Notes under the pieces: generated by a model
The model's database searches: none
What the model was told of the DNA's origin: nothing
The model's input: only the letters and a program-made list of their open reading frames with translations
Translations under genes and position numbers: made by a program
Assembly (NCBI GenBank): GCA_022749755.1
Contig: CM040450.1
Location: forward strand, 8,112,913 to 8,176,912
Direction of reading: 5' to 3'
Source: Azadirachta indica
Taxonomy: Eukaryota; Streptophyta; Magnoliopsida; Sapindales; Meliaceae
Length of the DNA stretch: 64,000 bases
Shown: piece by piece, positions 9,416-20,500 of the stretch
How positions within the stretch are numbered: position 1 is the first letter of the stretch
Layout: the number at the start of each line of letters is the position of its first letter

Positions 9416-9820
9416 CTATTACTAATCTAAATAAGGGATGATGGGTGGAGTATGGATTGTAAGCCAAGCTCTTATCGAGTAATTGAGTTTTGTGCCTAAG
9501 CAAGCATGGAGAGTCCGCATCAAAAGATAGAGCAAGGTTGAAAAAAAAAGAAGAAAAAAATGAAAATGCAAGTCAAGCTCTACCGAGTAAGTGGGCCTCG
9601 TGCCTAGAAAGTATGGAGAGCTCGCATCAAAAGGTAGGGTAAGGCTAAAAAAAGAAAATTTTTGATGAATCTATGCAAGCAAATAAGTTTGGGAGTGCAT
9701 GGGTGAATGTTAAAAAATTGAAAATTAAGTGATGCTTGAAGATTGAATATGAGATTTGAGCATGACTCTTTAGAATGATTAATATGTTAGGGTGTTTGAG
9801 CTACTTTTGATATCTATATT
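9416..9820. other. Unassigned noncoding stretch
   Basis: No gene and no match elsewhere in the window. It contains a 109-bp imperfect tandem duplication (9465-9655). It could be untranslated sequence of a further retroelement. Confidence 0.4.
9465..9655 (+). repeat. Imperfect tandem duplication, period 109 bp
   Basis: The two copies start CAAGCTCTTATCGAGTAA (9465) and CAAGCTCTACCGAGTAA (9574) and share GTGCCTA, ATGGAGAG and CGCATCAAAAG at matching spacing. The second copy is slightly shorter. Confidence 0.75.
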
Positions 9821-10594
9821 TGATACCGGAAAAATTGAGATTTATGTGGGGATTTAGGTTTTTACTAAATAAGGGTTGAAATAAGCTTTCCTTCTAAGGT
9901 TCACAACAAAAGAGATATAGAAACACCATCCTAAGTCGTTGCCAAAGGTTGTAGAACTGAAAAGAATACTCACTATTTTATGGAAATCCTTTATAAGAGA
10001 TATTGAGTATATAATACCACATTTTTATTTAACTCAACTCAAAATAACTTGATTTTAATGCTACATACTTGAAACTTTACATAGACTTTTACAAGGAAAG
10101 AAATGTCAAAGGTTAGGCCAACAACCATTAGAAATTTCAATAGTTAGGTCAACAACTATTACCTAACTTTGATAAAAGAATACAAACACTTAAAATTCTT
10201 TGAAAATAAACCAAAACAGCTAAGACTTTGAATTACAACTCACCAAATCCTTCTATCTTTCAGAAATTTAAATTAAAACACATTGAATTTAAGTTAAAAA
10301 ATCTTTAAAATTCGTGCATCCAAATTCTACCTTGAAAATAAACATGTTGTGAAAAAGTTATCATAACTTTCTTTAGAGAACTCCAAATGCTAAAACATAA
10401 AATTTTATAAAATATTTATTTCTTCAACTTTCCAATGGTGTCAAGCACTTTTTAAAATATTACCTTAATGAATATAGATTAAATTCTAAAATTACCCTTC
10501 TGACAATATCTTTACAACTTAGTAAATTAGAGTAATAATTTTGAACTTACTGGCACTTAAGTTCTGTCCTTGATGTTTGGACACTCCCGTGTCA
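9821..10594 (-). repeat. 3' LTR of family E (774 bp)
   Basis: Plus-strand ends are TGATACCGG and CCCGTGTCA. Homologous LTRs lie at 39055, 49980, 53702, 55612, 56384, 61246 and 62226. Confidence 0.9.
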
Positions 10595-11055
10595 ATCTCC
10601 CCTAGTTGAAAAAGACTCATCCTTAAGTCTATATTGTTGTAATCCTCATAATATAAAGATAAATTCGAAACGTTGAATGTAGATGAAACACCATAATTTT
10701 CTAGTAACTTCAATCTTTTAAGCATTTTCTCCAATTTGTTGTAATACCTTAAATGGTCCATCAGCTTTAGCTTGAGTTTACTATATTTTCCAAGTGGAAA
10801 ATGTGTTTTCCAAAGATGTATCCAAACCAAATCTCCTTCCTTGGACTCGACATGCTTGCGATGTTTGTTTGCAGAAAGTCGATACTTCTCATTTTGTTTC
10901 AGAATTCTATCATGAACATGCACATGAAGGTTTTTGATACTCTTAGCTCTTTCTTCAGCATCTCCACTAAAGTATTGATGAATTAGAAGTGGAGCTAAAT
11001 CCATTGGACTAATAGGAATTTTGCCATAAACTACCTCAAAAGGACTTTGACTAGT
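10519..11055 (-). pseudogene. Family E integrase C-terminal domain
   Basis: The minus frame starts at QSPFEVVYGKIPISPMDLAP and runs through HQYFSGDAEERAKSI, KHRKHVESKEGDLVW and SSTFNVSNLSLYYEDYNN to a stop inside the LTR. Pol therefore overlaps the LTR by about 75 bp, as in the other E copies. Only the last quarter of integrase is present. One frame is mostly open but sense changes are visible against the copies at 49591 and 57118. Confidence 0.86.
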
Positions 11056-11057
11056 AG

Positions 11058-11870
11058 ATTAGCTAGGCGAGTACCAAGAAGAGCTCAATTTGATGATGGC
11101 TTTAATGATAGTGAATCGCTTGATGATAATAGAGAGGAAGAGGAGGTGAGACTGAGGGCAAGAAATAACAACAGTAATAACAATAGTGGGGTGGTCAAAC
11201 TGAAAATTCCATCATTTTATGGAAGAATAGATCCTGAGGCATATTTGGATTGGGAAATGAAGATTGAATTAGTGTTTGATTGCAATGACTACACTTAATC
11301 CAAGAAGTTGAATTGTCGTTGCTATTTTCGAAGCTTATGTTATTACTTGGTGGGATGATACTAACCAAAAGCGAAGGAGAAATGGGCAAAGGCCCATTGA
11401 AGAGTGGAGAGATCTGAAATCTATCATGCGTAAGAGATTTTTACCAAGCTACTACTATGAAAATTGTACAATCGACTTCAAAATCTCACTCAAGGGTTTA
11501 AGAGTGTTAAGGAATGCTATAAGGAGATGCAAATAGCAATGATAAGAGCAAATGTAGAGGAAGATAATGAAGCTACAATGGCAAGATTCCTCAATGGTTT
11601 GAAAAAGAAGATTTCTAATGTGGTTGAATTGCAACCATATATGGAACTAGAACACTTGCTTCACCTTGCATTGAAGGTTGAGAAGCAATTGAAAAAAAGA
11701 GGTCGTATAAGTTAATTTTCCTCCTATACTTCTTCATTCAAATCAAATCGGAGGAAAGATGATAAGGTTTAATCATGCAAGCCTAAAATCAAATCCAAAG
11801 AGTTTCCCAAAACATCTAACCCAAGCAAAGACAAGGGTAAGCTTGATTCTACTACTAACACAAGAAATAT
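11058..11870 (+). pseudogene. Family A gag
   Basis: The frame begins inside gag with RRAQFDDGFNDSESLDD and an acidic, Asn-rich spacer. It continues with VKLKIPSFYGRIDPEAYLDW, a WWDD/RRRN block, and [20 protein letters not shown]. Stops occur in place of conserved residues (near 11298, and the TAA near 11714 where related copies have Gln), and a frameshift lies near 11310. Related copies are at 18954 (plus) and 44944 (minus). Confidence 0.87.
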
Positions 11871-12480
11871 TAAATGTTTTAAGTGTTAAGGTGTAAGACA
11901 TTACAAGCGGGATTGCCCAAATCAAAGAACCATATTCGTGCTTGAGGGAGAGTACTATTCGGCCAGTGAAGAGGAGAATGAACAAGAGACGATACCACCT
12001 CTTGAAGATGCAAGTGATGAAGAAAGGGATGAGCAATTTACTATGGCTGAAAGTGGTAAGGCTCTTGTATCAAGAAGAGTTTTGAATATGCAAGTCCAAC
12101 AGGAAAAATGTGATCAAAGAGAGAATCTTTTCCATACTAGGTGTCTTGTAAATGATAGGGTTTGTGATATGATAATTGATGGTGGCAGTGTAACTAATGT
12201 TGCTAGTACTACTTTTGTAAAAAAGTTGGGGTTACTTACTTTAAAACATTCACATCCTTACAAGTTGAAGTGGCTCAATGATTGTGGGGAAGTTAGGGTG
12301 ACAAAGTAAGTTCTTGTTGTCTTCAAAATAGGTAAGTATAGAGATGAGTTGTTGTTTGATGTAGTGCCCATACATGCTGGTCATCTCTTGTTAGGACGCC
12401 CTTGACAATTTAATAGAAGGGTATTGCATAATAGTTTCACAAATCATTACACTTTTGAGAAAAATGGAAAGAAAATTTCT
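11871..12480 (+). pseudogene. Family A zinc knuckle and aspartic protease
   Basis: The knuckle CFKC-stop-GVRHYKRDC (about 11873) has TAA where Gln is expected. Protease contains [13 protein letters not shown] (about 12170-12210), with the catalytic Asp-Gly-Gly intact. [10 protein letters not shown] is followed by TGA in place of Trp at about 12404. Another Gln-to-stop change is at about 12307. Confidence 0.86.
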
Positions 12481-13590
12481 CTTGTACTACTTTCACCTAA
12501 AAAAGTTTATGAGGGTGAGTTTAGAAGAATGTAAAGTCAAAGAGAAAACAAGAGTGAGGAGAAAAGAGTAAGTGAAGGTGTAACAAAAAAAGAGTGAGTT
12601 TTCAAAAGAAAAGAGTGGCAAAAATAGTGAGAAAGAAAAAAAAAGTGAGCTCAAATGGAGAGGGGCAGAATTTAAATAAGGGAAAAAGAGTATAGGGAAA
12701 AGAAATAATTGAGTGTAAAAAGAAACAAGTGAGCTTTTATGCAAAAAGGAGTGATATTAAGGAGGCTTGGTTTTCAAACAAAAGTATACTTGTACTTATG
12801 TACATAGAACTCTACTTAAACACTATTAACCTTAATACTTCTTTGCCTAATACATTTGTTTATTTTTTACAGGCTTATGAAGATGTTTTTCCAGAGGAGA
12901 TACCCAATGAATTGCCACCCATTAGAGGTATCGAGCATCAGATCGATTTTATTCCTAAAGCTTCAATTCCAAATAAATCAGCCTATAGGAGTAATCCCAA
13001 GGAGACAAAGGAGCCTCAAAGGCAAGTTGAGGAGTTGTTAACCAAGGGATATGTTAAAGAAAGTATGAGTCCATGTGCTGTTCCTATTCTGTTGGTATTT
13101 AAGAAAGATGGCTCTTGGCTTATGTGTATTGATTGTCATGTAATTAATAACATTACGGTAAAGTATCGCCATCCTATTCCTAAGTTAGATGATATGCTTG
13201 ATGAATTGCATGGTTCTACTATTTTAGCAAAATTTTGATTTGAAAAGTGGATATCATCAAATTCGCATAAGAGAGAGCGATGAGTGGAAAACTGCATTCA
13301 AAACAAAATATGGCTTGTATAAATGGTTAGTTATGCCTTTTGACTTAATTAATATACCCAGTACTTTCATGAGACTTATGAATCATGTTTTGAAAGATTT
13401 AGTTGGAAAATTTGTTGGTGTATACTTTGATGATATCCTTGTGTATTCTAAAAATTTGAATGAACATGTAGAATATTTAAGGGCTGTACTTGATATTTTT
13501 AGAAAAGAAAAGTTGTATGCTAACCTTAAAAAGTGTTCTTTTTGTTTAGATCGAATTGTGTTTTTAGGTTTCATAGTAACTGTCAAGGTG
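12481..13590 (+). pseudogene. Family A linker and reverse transcriptase
   Basis: A Lys/Glu-rich linker (about 12500-12780) leads into DVFPEEIPNELPPIRGIEHQ and YVKESMSPCAVPILLV. After a one-base frameshift near 13235, [20 protein letters not shown] follows. The catalytic YFDD box is intact at 13423-13434. It ends with [19 protein letters not shown] copies element RNA into DNA; the frameshift and stops make this copy inactive. Confidence 0.88.
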
Positions 13591-14200
13591 TTGAAGTTGA
13601 TGAAGAGAAGGTAAGTGCTATTAAAAATTGGCTTACTCCTAAATCAGTAAGTAAGGTAAGAAGCTTTCATGGATTGGCTAATTTTTATAGACACTTTGTA
13701 AAAGATTTTAGCACTGTTGTGGCACCCCTTACAGAGGTAATTAGAAAGAATTGTATTTTTAAGTGGGACAAAGAATAAGAGCATGCATTTATTTTATTAA
13801 AAGATAAGCTTTGTAAGGTACCCATTCTTATTTTGCCTAACTTCGTTAATACATTTGAACTTGAATGTGATGCATTAGGATTGGGCATTGGAGCTGTTCT
13901 TATGCAGGAAAAAAGCCCAATTGCCTACTTTAGTGAAAAGCTCCATGGTGCCTCATTGAATTATCCTACTTACGACAAAGAACTTTATGCTTTGGTTAGA
14001 GCTTTGGAAAACTGGCAGCATTACTTATGGCCTAAGGAATTTGTTATTCATACTGATCATTAATCTTTGAAGTTCATAAAAGGGCAAGGTAAGTTGAACA
14101 AACGATACGCCAAATGGGTCAAATTTATTGAGACTTTTCCTTATATGATTAAATAAAAGTAAGGTAAAACAATGTTGTGGCCGATGCACTTTCAAGGAGG
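13591..14200 (+). pseudogene. Family A RNase H
   Basis: [19 protein letters not shown] and the RNase H core ([37 protein letters not shown]) are recognisable. TAA replaces Gln at about 13777 and 14062. The domain ends at the VADALSRRY signature. Confidence 0.86.
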
Positions 14201-15481
14201 TATACTTTACTTAATGCTTTAGATGCAAAAATGCTTGGATTTGAACATATTAAAACTCCTTATGATGATGATACTGACTTTTCTAGTATTTTCAACGCAT
14301 GTGAAAAAGCTGCATACGGTAAGTTCTATAAAATGGATGGTTTTTGTTTAAGGAAAATAAATTGTGCAAACCTATTTGTTCTCTGCGAGAATTGCTTGTA
14401 AAAGAGTCTCATGAGGGTGGTTTAATGGGACATTTTGGCATTACAAAAATTTTAGACACTTTAGATGAACACTTCTATTGGCCTAAAATGAAAAAAAATG
14501 TGCAAAGAGTTTGTGATAGTTGTGTTATGTGCAAACAAACTAAATCTAAAGTTTTGAATCAAGATTTGTATACTCCTTTACCTGTTTCTAGTGAATCTTA
14601 GACTAATATTTTCATAAATTTTATTTTGGGTTTATCTAAATTGAAAAAGGGGAAAGATTCTATTTTTGTAGTGGTTGATAAGTTTCCAAGATGTCACATT
14701 TTATACCTTGTAATAAAACTAATGATGGCACTAACATTGCAAATCTGTTCTTTAGGAAAGTAGTGCGTTTGCATGGCATTCCAAAAACTATTGTTAACGA
14801 TAGAGATGTAAAGTTTCTAAGTCATTTTTGGAAAGTTTTGTAGAGTAAATCGAGTACTAAATTGTTATTTTCTACTACTTGTCACCCACAAACTGATGGT
14901 CAAACAGAAGTTGTGAATAGGATTTTGGGAACTTTGTTGCGTGCTATTGTCCAAAAGAATTTGAAGAATTGGGAAGAGTGCATTCCATTTTTGAATTCGC
15001 ATATAATAGAGTTGTGCATTCTACCACTGGTTTTTCACCTTTTGAAATTATTTATGGCTTTAACCTATTAACCCCTTTGGATTTAGTTCCTTTACCTTCT
15101 GATGAAAAAACTAGCTTAGATGGGAAAATGAAGGTAGAATTAGTGAGAAAACTACATGCAGATGTGCGCAAAAACATTGAAAAGAATAATCAATAAATTA
15201 CAAGCGAAGTAAACAAAGGATGAAGGCGCATTGTATTCGAACCTGGTGATTAGGTTTGGATACATATGCGAAAAGAAAGGTTTCCAACTCAAAAGGAAGT
15301 CAAAGCTTCATCCAAGAGAAGATGGTCCTTTTCAAGTTGTTGAGAAAATCAATGATAATGCCTACAAATTAAATCTTCCTGATGAGTATACTGTAAATGC
15401 AACTTTTAATGTGGCTGATCTTTCTCCTTTTGTTGTAGATAGTGAAGCTTCGTAGACGAATCATCTTGAGGAGCGAGGGAA
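14201..15481 (+). pseudogene. Family A integrase
   Basis: The zinc-binding segment ([14 protein letters not shown], then CDSCVMCKQTKSK) lies at about 14410-14555. In the core the first catalytic Asp is replaced (IFINFILGL). [12 protein letters not shown] follows near 14795 and QTEVVNR near 14900. The C-terminal domain ([26 protein letters not shown]) reaches the LTR. Trp-to-stop changes occur at about 14599 and 15249. There is no chromodomain. Confidence 0.87.
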
Positions 15482-16036
15482 TTATGCAAATACGGATGCA
15501 CACAAGAGCAACGATCCAATTCAGCTACCTAGTGGTCCCATTATAAGAGCAAGAATGAAGAAATTCAAGGATGTATTGAATGAGATGATTTAAGGCTTAC
15601 GGGATGATCTTGCAACAATTCATGAGTGTAAGAAAGAGTCAAATATCAAATTTGGACTTCAAGACAATAATTAAAGTTTGGTAACATTGACACAAGTACA
15701 AAAAGGCAAAACTTGAAGATTAAAGTTTTTATGGAATTCGAATTCTCAAATATGTACGAAGCCATATTCGAATGGTGTCTCAAGGCTAAGTAAGTATATT
15801 CAAGTCTTTTATTTACAATTCAAATCAGATCTTCATTATAATGAAAGTTTCGAATTCCATGCGCCTTTTGGGCTAAGTTGCTGCACGAGCCCATTATCTA
15901 TCTTAATCTTATTTATAAACATGTGTTATTTAGTTTGTTATGTGTTTGGGCTGTTAATGTTAATTATAAGCCCAAATTCAGTTTGTTTTAATTTAAGTTA
16001 GAATAAGTTTATTTTTGTGGTCAAATACTCCATTTA
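15482..16036 (+). repeat. 3' LTR of family A, truncated (555 of about 847 bp)
   Basis: Starts TTATGCAAATACGG (TG mutated to TT) and follows the full-length A LTR at 35106-35951 until about 16036. There A-rich sequence of the B leader takes over. The TATA box and U5 are missing. Confidence 0.85.
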
Positions 16037-16296
16037 AAAAAAAAGAAATACAAAAAAATATATATTGTGGCCAAATTCCTCCTTGATTGGTCCAAATTCC
16101 AATTTTGTATTTTACTTCCTTCAATTTATTTTGAATTCATATTTTCATTTCTATTTCCTAAAAAAAAAGAAAAAGAAATAAAGCAAAAAAAAAGAGAAAT
16201 AAAAAAAAGAGAGAGAATTGTTGTTATCTATTATATTTATAATTTCTAGTAGTATTGGCCTAATATTCCTTATTTTTGATCTTATATTCATAATTT
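16037..16296 (+). other. Family B leader fragment (plus), probably from the outer B element
   Basis: GTGGCCAAATTCCTCC, TTGAATTCATATTTTC and the A-rich tract match the leader that follows the primer site in the B copy at 30655-30905, same strand. It most likely belongs to the plus-strand B element whose 3' half resumes at 26468. At 16296/16297 it meets minus-strand B pol, an inverted junction. Confidence 0.75.
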
Positions 16297-17781
16297 CTAT
16301 GCCAAAGTAACCCATTAAACCTCCACTATGTGCTTCTCAAACAAGTAACTCACGCAAAAATGAATATCGAACACACAATTTATTTTCTCGAAATAGGAAA
16401 CCATCATGCAAATAGAACTTCCCACATGCTCCCTCAGTGCAATTCTTAAACAAGTCACAAAAATTAGAGTCTATTACATACAACTCCTTAATGTACTCAA
16501 ATCCAAGCAATTTAGCATTAAGAGTTGAAAGTAAAGTGTACTTGCGTGATAGTGCATCAGCAACTACATTGTCTATGCCTTGTTTGTATTTGATCACATA
16601 AGGAAATGTCTTAATGAACTCCACCTATTTGGCATGATGTCTGCTTAATTTGTGTTGCGCCTTTAAATGTTTCAAGGATTCATGATCCGTATGAATCACA
16701 AACTCTTTGGGCCAAAGGTAATGTTGCCAAGTTTCTAGAGTTCGAACCAATGCATACAATTCTTTATCGTAAGTGGGATAATTTAAAGCCACGCCATTTA
16801 GTTTTTCACTAAAGTACGTAATCGGTCTTCCTTCTTGCATTAGTACGCATCTGATCCTGTACCTGAAGCATCACACTCTATCTCAAATATTTTATTAAAG
16901 TTAGGTAAAACAAGTAAAGGTGCATTAGTCAATTTTTCTTTGATAAATTTGAATGCCTTTTCTTGCTCTTTTTCCCACTTGAATGGAATATTCTTCTTGA
17001 TGACTTCGGTTAAGGGTGCAGCTATGCTACTAAAATCTCGAACAAAGCGCCGATAAATGCTGGCCAATCCATAAAAGCTTCTTACTTGATTCGTTGAAGT
17101 AGGCATGGGCCATTCTTAAATTGCCTTCACCTTCTCCTCATCGACCTCAATCCCTTTAGCACTTACAACAAAATCAAGAAACATAAGCTTATCCGTGCAA
17201 AATGTACATTTCTTAAAATTAGCAAATAACTTTTCTTTTCTTAAAACCACTAAAATAAGTTTTAGATGTTCAACATGATCATTCAAGTTTTAGCTATAAA
17301 TCAAGATATCATCAAAATAGACTACTACAAATTTGCCAATGAAAGCACGCAAAACATGGTTCATAAGTCTCACGAAAGTATGAAGGTGCAGTTGTTAACC
17401 CAAAAGGCATAACTAACCATTCATACAAACCATATTTTGTTTTAAATGCAGTTTTTCACTCATTCCCTTCTTTCATCCTAATTTGATGGTATTCACTCTT
17501 AAGATCAATTTTAGAAAACACACAAGATCCATGCAATTCATCTAACATATCATCTAATCGAGGAATGGGATGTTGATACTTTACCGTAATATTGTTGACA
17601 GTTCGGCAATCAACACACATTCTCGATGTCCCATCTTTCTTAGGCACTAGTAACACCGGAACCGTACAAGGACTCATGCTTTCTCTAACATACCCTTTCT
17701 CCATCAGCTCATTAACTCGTTATTGAAGTTCTTTTGTCTCCTCGAGATTACTTTTATAAGCTGGTCGGTTTGGAATTGTTG
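16297..17781 (-). pseudogene. Family B reverse transcriptase, RNase H and start of integrase
   Basis: On the minus strand: [20 protein letters not shown] (17704), [20 protein letters not shown], the YFDD box at 17309-17320, [42 protein letters not shown] and the integrase zinc-finger start. Frames are broken near 17456, 17107 and 16840, with a stop inside the RT near 17292. RT and RNase H signatures are otherwise well kept. Coding is continuous with 23213 onward once the A element is removed. Confidence 0.88.
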
Positions 17782-17786
17782 CACCG
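17782..17786. repeat. Target-site duplication CACCG, left copy
   Basis: CACCG precedes the A element and is repeated at 23208-23212. B pol reads through in frame across one copy. Confidence 0.93.
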
Positions 17787-18114
17787 TGATGCAAATACGG
17801 AAGCACACAAGAGCAATGATCCAATTCAACTACTTAATGGTCCCGTTACAAAAACAAGAATGAAGAAATTCAAAGATGCATTGAATGGGATGATTCAAGG
17901 TTTGTGGGATGATCTTGCAACAATTCAAGAGTGTAAGAAAGAGTCAAATATCAAGCTTGGACTTCAAGACAATAATCAGAGCTTGGTAACATTGACACAA
18001 ATACAAAAAGGCAAAACCTAAAGATTAAAGCTTATACGGAATTCAACTTCTCAAATTTGTATAAGGCCATATTCGAATGATGTCTCAAGTTTAATATACT
18101 CGGAGTTCGTATCA
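17787..18114 (+). repeat. 5' LTR, short form of family A
   Basis: 328 bp, TGATGCAAATACGG to GAGTTCGTATCA. Compared with the full A LTR (35106-35951) about 518 bp in the middle, including the TATA region, is absent. The 3' LTR has the same deletion, so it predates transposition. About a dozen differences from the 3' LTR by eye. Confidence 0.92.
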
Positions 18115-18117
18115 GTT

Positions 18118-18129
18118 TGGTATCAGAGC
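18118..18129 (+). other. Primer-binding site, initiator Met-tRNA type
   Basis: TGGTATCAGAGC starts 3 nt after the LTR end. It is complementary to the 3' end of plant initiator tRNA-Met. Confidence 0.93.
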
Positions 18130-18145
18130 TATGGCTCTAAATCAG

Positions 18146-18953
18146 GTTATATCGTCTTTCAAATTTGTCTATTTGTTTCTTTAGTTTCTGAGTCTGTTTT
18201 GCTTCAATTCTATTTATTTTCATTTTTTGTGTCTATTATATCAAAAAAAAAAAAACGAGAAGAGGGTTTCCTTTCAATTCACAGCAAGTCAAGTTTGGGT
18301 TATATCAATCTCCAATTCGGTTGATTTAATCTTTGTCTAATTCGTTTCTTTTGTGTCTCTTTTTATTTATTTTTGTTTGGTCACTCCTACGCGTTTGGAA
18401 GTTAAAAAAAAATTAAAAGAAAAGAAGAGAAAAGCAGAGCATTTAGCCAAGAGAAGGAAAAAAAAAAGGGGGGGCCAGGTGTTGAACGAAAAATAAGGAG
18501 AATAAAAAGAAAAATCAGATTACTTTAAGGAGTTTGATCAAATCAAACCTACATTCCAAAATAAGATATGATTTGCTTCCTAATCTTTTCATAATTTTTG
18601 GTTGACTTTCTTATTCTGTACTGAATTTTTTTTTTTTTCTTTGGTCTTAATATTTCCTTTATCATTTCTAAAAATCTATTTCCTAGTCCTTGTGCTTTCC
18701 CAATTTGTTGCCTATCTAAATTAGTTTTATTTTACTTTTCATTGTATTTAGTAAGTTTGTATAAATTTTGATTTTTGCAACTAATCTTAATAAGAGAATT
18801 AGGGGAAAAAAGGCTTAGTGTAAGCTTATTTAGAGAAAAGCCATAAATTAAGTATGAAACACGAGCGAACTTGAGTGATAACATTACTTGAATAAAACAC
18901 GTGAGGGAGTGAAGTGAGGAAATTATTCTTTTGCTTTACTAACTGTCTTGCAG
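18146..18953 (+). other. Leader with putative intron (donor AG/GT at 18146, acceptor CAG at 18953)
   Basis: About 800 bp of AT-rich leader. The sequence ATCAG/GTTATATC lies just after the primer site, and a pyrimidine-rich AACTGTCTTGCAG ends exactly before the gag start. The same acceptor position is kept in B and D elements. Splicing is an inference only. Confidence 0.4.
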
Positions 18954-19940
18954 GATAAGTGGACAAGCAAGAAATCCACAAGGTGAGATAGATCGATTCC
19001 AAGCTTTAACCGAGTTGTTGCAAGCCATGGATAGAAAATATGGAGAGTTGGTTGATAGAATGGAGAGGCTGGAGGTTTCAGCCACAAGAGGGCAGCCACT
19101 TAATACTCCTAATCCAACCATGCAAACTAGGCGAGTTCGGAGAAGAGCTCAATTAGATGATAGCTTTAATGATAGTGAATCGCTTGATGACAATAGAGAG
19201 GAAGAAGAGGTGAGACCGAGGGTAAGAAACAATAACAATAACAACAGTGGGGTTAAACTGAAAATTCCACCATTTTATGGAAGAATGGATTTTGAGGCAT
19301 ACTTGGATTAGGAAACGAAGATTGAATTAGTGTTTGATTGCAATGACTACACTGAATCCAAAAAGTTGAAGCTTGTCGTGGCTGTTATTGAAGCTTATGC
19401 TATTACTTGGTGGGATGATACTAAGTAAAAGCGAAGGAGAAATAGGGAAAGGCCTATTGAAGAGTGGAGAAATCTAAAATCCATCATGCGCAAGAGATTT
19501 GTACCAAACTACTAATATAGAGAATTGTATAATCGACTTCAAAATCTCACTCAAGGGTCTAAGAGTGTTGAGGAATACTACAAGGAGATGGAGGTAGCAA
19601 TGATAAGAGCAAATGTAGAAGAAGATAATGAAGCTACAATGGCAAGATTCCTCAATGGTTTGAATAGGGAAATTTCTAATGTGGTTGAATTGTAGCCATA
19701 TATGGAGCTAGAAGATTTGCTTCACCTTGCATTGAAGGTTGAGAAGCAATTGAAAAAGAGAGGTCGTACAAGTCAGTTTTCCTCCTATACTTCTTCATTC
19801 AAATCAAATTGGAGAAAAGATGATAAAGCTTCATCATCCAAGCCTAAAATTGAATCCAAAGAGTTTCCCAAAACATTCAACTCAAGCAAAGACAAGGGGA
19901 AGCTTGATTCTACTACTAACACCAGAAATATTAAATATTT
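18954..19940 (+). pseudogene. Family A gag
   Basis: The start codon aligned with 44944-44942 (ATG) is ATA here. The frame reads GQARNPQGEIDRFQALTELL, MDRKYGELVDRMERLEVS, an acidic Asn-rich spacer, LKIPPFYGRMDFEAYLD, WWDD and [20 protein letters not shown]. Stops replace Trp (TAG at about 19309), Gln (about 19427), Tyr (about 19514) and Gln (about 19693). From 19702 the frame is open into protease. Confidence 0.88.
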
Positions 19941-20500
19941 TAAATGTCAAGGTGTAGGACATTACAAGCGGGATTGCCCAAATCAAAGAACCATATTCAT
20001 GCTTGAGGGAGAGTACTATTCGGCCAGTGAAGAGGAGAATGAACAAGAGACGATGCCAACTCTTGAAGATGCAAGTGATGAAGAAGGGGATGATCAATTT
20101 ACTATGGCAGAAAGTGGTAAGGCTCTTGTATCAAGAAGAGTTTTGAATATGCACGTCCAACAGGAAGAATGTGATCAAAGAGAGAATCTCTTCCATACTA
20201 GGTGTCTTGTAAAGGATAGGGTTTGTGATGTGATAATTGATGGTGGCAGTGTAACTAATGTTGCTAGTACTACTCTTGTAGAAAAGTTGGGGTTACCTAC
20301 TTTAAAACATCCACATCCTTACAAGTTGAAGTGGCTTAATGATTGTGGGGAAATTAGGATGACAAAACAAGTTCTTGTTGCCTTCAAAATAGGCAAGTAT
20401 AGAGATGAGTTGTTGTTTGATATAGTGCCCATGCATGCTGGTCATCTCTTGTTAGGACGCCCTTGGCAATTTGACAGAAGGGTGTTACATAATGGTTTTA
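19941..20500 (+). pseudogene. Family A zinc knuckle and protease (open frame)
   Basis: The 346-codon open frame starting at 19702 contains the knuckle [15 protein letters not shown], whose first Cys is Tyr. An acidic spacer follows, then protease with [13 protein letters not shown] (about 20229), [18 protein letters not shown] and [16 protein letters not shown]. The protease domain itself shows no stop, so this part may still encode a folded protease. Confidence 0.87.

Larger units (their letters stand above)
9821..11057 (-). mobile_element. Family E element, 3' end only
   Basis: 3' LTR plus the last part of pol, minus strand. At 11057 it switches abruptly to plus-strand A gag, so the rest was lost in a rearrangement. 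Confidence 0.86.
11058..16036 (+). mobile_element. Family A element, 5' truncated, heavily mutated
   Basis: The order is gag, zinc knuckle, protease, linker, RT, RNase H, integrase and the first two thirds of a 3' LTR. The 5' LTR, primer site and gag start are lost at the junction with the E fragment at 11057. The LTR is cut at about 16036, where B leader sequence begins. It is the most complete A pol in the window and the only A copy with an RT. Confidence 0.87.
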
